Positions 57,724 to 64,000 of a stretch of DNA of 64,000 nucleotides are shown piece by piece. Origin of the DNA: Hydractinia symbiolongicarpus (Eukaryota > Cnidaria > Hydrozoa > Anthoathecata > Hydractiniidae); NCBI RefSeq assembly GCF_029227915.1, contig NC_079878.1, positions 7,006,001 to 7,070,000 of the forward strand. Reading direction: 5' to 3'. The translations under genes and the position numbers were made by a program. The notes below the pieces were generated by a model. It was given only the letters and a program-made list of their open reading frames with translations, had not been told where the DNA came from and did no database searches. Every line of letters starts with the position of its first letter. Within the stretch, counting starts at the first letter, position 1.

Positions 57724-58269
57724 GCTCCAGTGGCGTAGTCGGTTAGCGCGTCGTACTTATAAGTCAGTATCGACAAAGACATGCGAAGATCGGGAGTTCG
57801 AGCCTCCCCTGGAGCAAGGTTTCTTTTCTTGCGCCGTCAACACACGCCACAGCACGGGCAGATCACCAGTAAAATCTAGCAACGTGGCAGTGCACCCAGG
57901 TTGTTTTGATCCCGTCAACGTGACGGCAAAGCCCGTAAAATGGCCAGTGTGGGGCTCGAACCCACGACATTCGCGTTATTAGCACGACGCTCTAGCCGAC
58001 TGAGCTAACCGGCCGTGAACGCGTGAACACGGACTCACTTCCTAAGTCAACTCTAAGCAAAATACTTTTATTTTTTTATTCAAAACGTTACCGTCATATT
58101 TCTCACGCTTTGATACGAGTCCAAGCAATGCAAATAGCCGCAACCCGCTCGAAAGAGGAGTCATGTTAGGCCAACTTTAAACGGACATTCCCTGAAAGCC
58201 CTCGGAGAGATTTGAACTCTCGACCCCTGGTTTACAAGACCAGTGCTCTAACCCCTGAGCTACGAAGGC
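57724..58269. tRNA. tRNA trio, unit 84: Ile-UAU(+), Ile-AAU(-), Thr-UGU(-)
   Basis: Genes 57724-57816, 57941-58014, 58197-58269. Spacer 57829 a>t, 58079 c>t as in unit 72, without its third change. Confidence 0.96.
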
Positions 58270-58418
58270 ACGCGATCCTTGCCAAATACGAAAAGTCGGT
58301 GCATCAGGCAAAACAGGCCAGTTGCAACGTGTACTTGCCATAAAGTGATACCGTCAATGCCCTACTGGACCATGACTATTCTAATCACGGACCTCAGCTT
58401 TCCCGTTAACATCCACGG

Positions 58419-58964
58419 GCTCCAGTGGCGTAGTCGGTTAGCGCGTCGTACTTATAAGTCAGTATCGACAAAGACATGCGAAGATCGGGAGTTCGAGCCT
58501 CCCCTGGAGCAAGGTTTCTTTTCATGCGCCGTCAACACACGCCACAGCACGGGCAGATCACCAGTAAAATCTAGCAACGTGGCAGTGCACCCAGGTTGTT
58601 TTGATCCCGTCAACGTGACGGCAAAGCCCGTAAAATGGCCAGTGTGGGGCTCGAACCCACGACATTCGCGTTATTAGCACGACGCTCTAGCCGACTGAGC
58701 TAACCGGCCGTGAACGCGTGAACACGGACTCACTTCCTAAGTCAACTCTAAGCAAAATACTTTTATTTTTTTACTCAAAACGTTACCGTCATATTTCTCA
58801 CGCTTTGATACGAGTCCAAGCAATGCAAATAGCCGCAACCCGCTCGAAAGAGGAGTCATGTTAGGCCAACTTTAAACGGACATTCCCTGAAAGCCCTCGG
58901 AGAGATTTGAACTCTCGACCCCTGGTTTACAAGACCAGTGCTCTAACCCCTGAGCTACGAAGGC
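58419..58964. tRNA. tRNA trio, unit 85: Ile-UAU(+), Ile-AAU(-), Thr-UGU(-)
   Basis: Genes 58419-58511, 58636-58709, 58892-58964. Consensus copy. Confidence 0.96.
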
Positions 58965-59113
58965 ACGCGATCCTTGCCAAATACGAAAAGTCGGTGCATC
59001 AGGCAAAACAGGCCAGTTGCAACGTGTACTTGCCATAAAGTGATACCGTCAATGCCCTACTGGACCATGACTATTCTAATCACGGACCTCAGCTTTCCCG
59101 TTAACATCCACGG

Positions 59114-59659
59114 GCTCCAGTGGCGTAGTCGGTTAGCGCGTCGTACTTATAAGTCAGTATCGACAAAGACATGCGAAGATCGGGAGTTCGAGCCTCCCCT
59201 GGAGCAAGGTTTCTTTTCATGCGCCGTCAACACACGCCACAGCACGGGCAGATCACCAGTAAAATCTAGCAACGTGGCAGTGCACCCAGGTTGTTTTGAT
59301 CCCGTCAACGTGACGGCAAAGCCCGTAAAATGGCCAGTGTGGGGCTCGAACCCACGACATTCGCGTTATTAGCACGACGCTCTAGCCGACTGAGCTAACC
59401 GGCCGTGAACGCGTGAACACGGACTCACTTCCTTAGTCAACTCTAAGCAAAATACTTTTATTTTTTTACTCAAAACGTTACCGTCATATTTCTCACGCTT
59501 TGATACGAGTCCAAGCAATGCAAATAGCCGCAACCCGCTCGAAAGAGGAGTCATGTTAGGCCAACTTTAAACGGACATTCCCTGAAAGCCCTCGGAGAGA
59601 TTTGAACTCTCGACCCCTGGTTTACAAGACCAGTGCTCTAACCCCTGAGCTACGAAGGC
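59114..59659. tRNA. tRNA trio, unit 86: Ile-UAU(+), Ile-AAU(-), Thr-UGU(-)
   Basis: Genes 59114-59206, 59331-59404, 59587-59659. Spacer 59434 a>t, as unit 74. Confidence 0.96.
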
Positions 59660-59808
59660 ACGCGATCCTTGCCAAATACGAAAAGTCGGTGCATCAGGCA
59701 AAACAGGCCAGTTGCAACGTGTACTTGCCATAAAGTGATACCGTCAATGCCCTACTGGACCATGACTATTCTAATCACGGACCTCAGCTTTCCCGTTAAC
59801 ATCCACGG

Positions 59809-60354
59809 GCTCCAGTGGCGTAGTCGGTTAGCGCGTCGTACTTATAAGTCAGTATCGACAAAGACATGCGAAGATCGGGAGTTCGAGCATCCCCTGGAGC
59901 AAGGTTTCTTTTCATGCGCCGTCAACACACGCCACAACACGGGCAGATCACCAGTAAAATCTAGCAACGTGGCAGTGCACCCAGGTTGTTTTGATCCCGT
60001 CAACGTGACGGCAAAGCCCGTAAAATGGCCAGTGTGGGGCTCGAACCCACGACATTCGCGTTATTAGCACGACGCTCTAGCCGACTGAGCTAACCGGCCG
60101 TGAACGCGTGAACACGGACTCACTTCCTAAGTCAACTCTAAGCAAAATACTTTTATTTTTTTACTCAAAACGTTACCGTCATATTTCTCACGCTTTGATA
60201 CGAGTCCAAGCAATGCAAATAGCCGCAACCCGCTCGAAAGAGGAGTCATGTTAGGCCAACTTTAAACGGACATTCCCTGAAAGCCCTCGGAGAGATTTGA
60301 ACTCTCGACCCCTGGTTTACAAGACCAGTGCTCTAACCCCTGAGCTACGAAGGC
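59809..60354. tRNA. tRNA trio, unit 87: Ile-UAU(+) degraded, Ile-AAU(-), Thr-UGU(-)
   Basis: Genes 59809-59901, 60026-60099, 60282-60354. UAU gene C61A (59889) breaks the 53-61 pair and the B box; spacer 59937 g>a. Confidence 0.93.
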
Positions 60355-60503
60355 ACGCGATCCTTGCCAAATACGAAAAGTCGGTGCATCAGGCAAAACA
60401 GGCCAGTTGCAACGTGTACTTGCCATAAAGTGATACCGTCAATGCCCTACTGGACCATGACTATTCTAATCACGGACCTCAGCTTTCCCGTTAACATCCA
60501 CGG

Positions 60504-61049
60504 GCTCCAGTGGCGTAGTCGGTTAACGCGTCGTACTTATAAGTCAGTATCGACAAAGACATGCGAAGATCGGGAGTTCGAGCCTCCCCTGGAGCAAGGT
60601 TTCTTTTCATGCGCCGTCAACACACGCCACAGCACGGGCAGATCACCAGTAAAATCTAGCAACGTGGCAGTGCACCCAGGTTGTTTTGATCCCGTCAACG
60701 TGACGGCAAAGCCCGTAAAATGGCCAGTGTGGGGCTCGAACCCACGACATTCGCGTTATTAGCACGACGCTCTAGCCGACTGAGCTAACCGGCCGTGAAC
60801 GCGTGAACACGGACTCACTTCCTAAGTCAACTCTAAGCAAAATACTTTTATTTTTTTACTCAAAACGTTACCGTCATATTTCTCACGCTTTGATACGAGT
60901 CCAAGCAATGCAAATAGCCGCAACCCGCTCGAAAGAGGAGTCATGTTAGGCCAACTTCAAACGGACATTCCCTGAAAGCCCTCGGAGAGATTTGAACTCT
61001 CGACCCCTGGTTTACAAGACCAGTGCTCTAACCCCTGAGCTACGAAGGC
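60504..61049. tRNA. tRNA trio, unit 88: Ile-UAU(+), Ile-AAU(-), Thr-UGU(-)
   Basis: Genes 60504-60596, 60721-60794, 60977-61049. UAU gene G22A (60526) turns the U13-G22 wobble into U-A. Spacer 60958 t>c, 61151 c>a. Confidence 0.96.
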
Positions 61050-61198
61050 ACGCGATCCTTGCCAAATACGAAAAGTCGGTGCATCAGGCAAAACAGGCCA
61101 GTTGCAACGTGTACTTGCCATAAAGTGATACCGTCAATGCCCTACTGGACAATGACTATTCTAATCACGGACCTCAGCTTTCCCGTTAACATCCACGG

Positions 61199-61744
61199 GC
61201 TCCAGTGGCGTAGTCGGTTAGCGCGTCGTACTTATAAGTCAGTATCGACAAAGACATGCGAAGATCGGGAGTTCGAGCCTCCCCTGGAGCAAGGTTTCTT
61301 TTCATGCGCCGTCAACACACGCCACAGCACGGGCAGATCACCAGTAAAATCTAGCAACGTGGCAGTGCACCCAGGTTGTTTTGATCCCGTCAACGTGACG
61401 GCAAAGCCCGTAAAATGGCCAGTGTGGGGCTCGAACCCACGACATTCGCGTTATTAGCACGACGCTCTAGCCGACTGAGCTAACCGGCCGTGAACGCGTG
61501 AACACGGACTCACTTCCTAAGTCAACTCTAAGCAAAATACTTTTATTTTTTTACTCAAAACGTTACCGTCATATTTCTCACGCTTTGATACGAGTCCAAG
61601 CAATGCAAATAGCCGCAACCCGCTCGAAAGAGGAGTCATGTTAGGCCAACTTTAAACGGACATTCCCTGAAAGCCCTCGGAGAGATTTGAACTCTCGACC
61701 CCTGGTTTACAAGACCAGTGCTCTAACCCCTGAGCTACGAAGGC
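61199..61744. tRNA. tRNA trio, unit 89: Ile-UAU(+), Ile-AAU(-), Thr-UGU(-)
   Basis: Genes 61199-61291, 61416-61489, 61672-61744. Consensus copy. Confidence 0.96.
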
Positions 61745-61893
61745 ACGCGATCCTTGCCAAATACGAAAAGTCGGTGCATCAGGCAAAACAGGCCAGTTGC
61801 AACGTGTACTTGCCATAAAGTGATACCGTCAATGCCCTACTGGACCATGACTATTCTAATCACGGACCTCAGCTTTCCCGTTAACATCCACGG

Positions 61894-62439
61894 GCTCCAG
61901 TGGCGTAGTCGGTTAGCGCGTCGTACTTATAAGTCAGTATCGACAAAGACATGCGAAGATCGGGAGTTCGAGCCTCCCCTGGAGCAAGGTTTCTTTTCAT
62001 GCGCCGTCAACACACGCCACAGCACGGGCAGATCACCAGTAAAATCTAGCAACGTGGCAGTGCACCCAGGTTGTTTTGATCCCGTCAACGTGACGGCAAA
62101 GCCCGTAAAATGGCCAGTGTGGGGCTCGAACCCACGACATTCGCGTTATTAGCACGACGCTCTAGCCGACTGAGCTAACCGGCCGTGAACGCGTGAACAC
62201 GGACTCACTTCCTAAGTCAACTCTAAGCAAAATACTTTTATTTTTTTACTCAAAACGTTACCGTCATATTTCTCACGCTTTGATACGAGTCCAAGCAATG
62301 CAAATAGCCGCAACCCGCTCGATAGAAGAGTCATGTTAGGCCAACTTTAAACGGACATTCCCTGAAAGCCCTCGGAGAGATTTGAACTCTCGACCCCTGG
62401 TTTACAAGACCAGTGCTCTAACCCCTGAGCTACGAAGGC
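61894..62439. tRNA. tRNA trio, unit 90: Ile-UAU(+), Ile-AAU(-), Thr-UGU(-)
   Basis: Genes 61894-61986, 62111-62184, 62367-62439. Spacer 62323 a>t, 62327 g>a, 62493 t>g. Confidence 0.96.
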
Positions 62440-62588
62440 ACGCGATCCTTGCCAAATACGAAAAGTCGGTGCATCAGGCAAAACAGGCCAGTGGCAACGT
62501 GTACTTGCCATAAAGTGATACCGTCAATGCCCTACTGGACCATGACTATTCTAATCACGGACCTCAGCTTTCCCGTTAACATCCACGG

Positions 62589-63134
62589 GCTCCAGTGGCG
62601 TAGTCGGTTAGCGCGTCGTACTTATAAGTCAGTATCGACAAAGACATGCGAAGATCGGGAGTTCGAGCCTCCCCTGGAGCAAGGTTTCTTTTCATGCGCC
62701 GTCAACACACGCCACAGCACGGGCAGATCACCAGTAAAATCTAGCAACGTGGCAGTGCACCCAGGTTGTTTTGATCCCGTCAACGTGACGGCAAAGCCCG
62801 TAAAATGGCCAGTGTGGGGCTCGAACCCACGACATTCGCGTTATTAGCACGACGCTCTAGCCGACTGAGCTAACCGGCCGTGAACGCGTGAACACGGACT
62901 CACTTCCTAAGTCAACTCTAAGCAAAATACTTTTATTTTTTTACTCAAAACGTTACCGTCATATTTCTCACGCTTTGATACGAGTCCAAGCAATGCAAAT
63001 AGCCGCAACCCGCTCGAAAGAGGAGTCATGTTAGGCCAATTTTAAACGGACATTCCCTGAAAGCCCTCGGAGAGATTTGAACTCTCGACCCCTGGTTTAC
63101 AAGACCAGTGCTCTAACCCCTGAGCTACGAAGGC
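62589..63134. tRNA. tRNA trio, unit 91: Ile-UAU(+), Ile-AAU(-), Thr-UGU(-)
   Basis: Genes 62589-62681, 62806-62879, 63062-63134. Spacer 63040 c>t. Confidence 0.96.
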
Positions 63135-63283
63135 ACGCGATCCTTGCCAAATACGAAAAGTCGGTGCATCAGGCAAAACAGGCCAGTTGCAACGTGTACT
63201 TGCCATAAAGTGATACCGTCAATGCCCTACTGGACCATGACTATTCTAATCACGGACCTCAGCTTTCCCGTTAACATCCACGG

Positions 63284-63829
63284 GCTCCAGTGGCGTAGTC
63301 GGTTAGCGCGTCGTACTTATAAGTCAGTATCGACAAAGACATGCGAAGATCGGGAGTTCGAGCCTCCCCTGGAGCAAGGTTTCTTTTCATGCGCCGTCAA
63401 CACACGCCACAGCACGGGCAGATCACCAGTAAAATCTAGCAACGTGGCAGTGCACCCAGGTTGTTTTGATCCCGTCAACGTGACGGCAAAGCCCGTAAAA
63501 TGGCCAGTGTGGGGCTCGAACCCACGACATTCGCGTTATTAGCACGACGCTCTAGCCGACTGAGCTAACCGGCCGTGAACGCGTAAACACGGACTCACTT
63601 CCTAAGTCAACTCTAAGCAAAATACTTTTATTTTTTTACTCAAAACGTTACCGTCATATTTCTCACGCTTTGATACGAGTCCAAGCAATGCAAATAGCCG
63701 CAACCCGCTCGAAAGAGGAGTCATGTTAGGCCAACTTTAAACGGACATTCCCTGAAAGCCCTCGGAGAGATTTGAACTCTCGACCCCTGGTTTACAAGAC
63801 CAGTGCTCTAACCCCTGAGCTACGAAGGC
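63284..63829. tRNA. tRNA trio, unit 92: Ile-UAU(+), Ile-AAU(-), Thr-UGU(-)
   Basis: Genes 63284-63376, 63501-63574, 63757-63829. Change 63585 g>a in the tandem 8-mer upstream of Ile-AAU. Last complete unit (63284-63978). Confidence 0.96.
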
Positions 63830-63978
63830 ACGCGATCCTTGCCAAATACGAAAAGTCGGTGCATCAGGCAAAACAGGCCAGTTGCAACGTGTACTTGCCA
63901 TAAAGTGATACCGTCAATGCCCTACTGGACCATGACTATTCTAATCACGGACCTCAGCTTTCCCGTTAACATCCACGG

Positions 63979-64000
63979 GCTCCAGTGGCGTAGTCGGTTA
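63979..64000 (+). tRNA. tRNA-Ile(UAU), 5' fragment cut by the window edge (unit 93)
   Basis: The first 22 bp of the gene, from the acceptor strand to the end of the D loop, match consensus. The array continues past the window. Confidence 0.9.

Larger units (their letters stand above)
54950..59808. repeat. Seven-unit block (units 80-86), copy of units 68-74
   Basis: This is the second copy of the block at 46616-51474, offset by 12 units (8334 bp). Private differences are at 56049, 56535 and 57348, and the t>c of unit 72 (49844) is absent here. Confidence 0.93.
1..64000. repeat. Tandem array of a 695-bp unit carrying three tRNA genes (92 full units)
   Basis: The same 695-bp unit recurs head to tail from the first base to the last. 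The register shifts only four times: unit 1 lacks one T of a T7 run, unit 50 has a 1-bp net deletion near 34779, and units 70 and 82 each lack 6 bp in the tRNA-Ile(UAU) intron. I define units from the first base of tRNA-Ile(UAU). Unit starts are 53, then 747 plus multiples of 695 up to 34107 (unit 50), then 34801 plus multiples of 695 up to 48006 (unit 70), 48695 up to 56340 (unit 82), and 57029 up to 63979. Each unit has Ile(UAU) on +, Ile(AAU) on - and Thr(UGU) on -. Units 2, 10, 13, 14, 28, 34, 40, 56, 61, 64, 73, 78, 85 and 89 show no change from consensus. Neither flank is visible, so the array is longer than 64 kb. Near-identity is expected from unequal crossing-over and gene conversion. 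Confidence 0.98.

Noticed and set aside
1-64000. CRISPR array or bacterial phage tRNA cluster
   Set aside because: The repeat is 695 bp with no short repeat-spacer layout. A nuclear-type tRNA intron, Ile(AAU) and Pol III terminators argue against bacteria.
1-64000. tRNA-derived SINE or other mobile element
   Set aside because: Units are strictly head to tail, with no target-site duplications, no poly-A tail, and three intact tRNA genes in mixed orientation, so tandem amplification explains them better than transposition.
1-64000. Pure assembly artefact
   Set aside because: Most units have private variants and block copies differ at several sites, which simple read collapse or duplication would not give. 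Exact copy number still needs long reads.

Overview
The whole window is one head-to-tail tandem array of a 695-bp unit. There are 92 complete units, plus 52 bp of a preceding unit and the first 22 bp of a following one. Neither end of the array is in view. Every unit carries three tRNA genes, 276 complete genes in all, and nothing that looks like a real protein gene.

The gene features are eukaryotic nuclear. One tRNA is Ile with anticodon AAU, which eukaryotes read as inosine-34. The tRNA-Ile(UAU) has a 19-nt intron one base 3' of the anticodon. No gene encodes CCA. A and B boxes are internal, and oligo-T terminators of the RNA polymerase III kind follow two of the three genes. The mature sequences look animal-like to me, but I cannot name the organism. 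Tandem tRNA repeats are known in Entamoeba and Xenopus, among others.

Reference unit (unit 1, 53-746): tRNA-Ile(UAU) on + (53-145); a 124-bp spacer between convergent genes; tRNA-Ile(AAU) on - (270-343); a 181-bp spacer with an A/T-rich tract; tRNA-Thr(UGU) on - (525-597); and a 149-bp spacer between the divergent Thr and the next Ile(UAU) gene. In a 695-bp unit starting at S, the genes lie at S to S+92, S+217 to S+290 and S+473 to S+545. Together they read AUU, AUC, AUA and ACA (Thr) in fixed 1:1:1 gene dosage. Units 1, 50, 70 and 82 are the only length variants (694, 694, 689 and 689 bp).

Units average about two differences from consensus (about 99.7% identity by hand count), and 14 units match it exactly. 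Changes are nearly as dense in mature tRNA sequence as in spacers, so single copies seem weakly constrained. About 20 genes have lost a nearly invariant base or a stem pair. One Ile(UAU) copy (unit 33) has changed its anticodon to AAU. Linked variants show that the right half (units 58-86) grew by duplication of multi-unit blocks. The clearest is units 68-74, which recur as units 80-86. The left half has mostly private or neighbour-shared variants.
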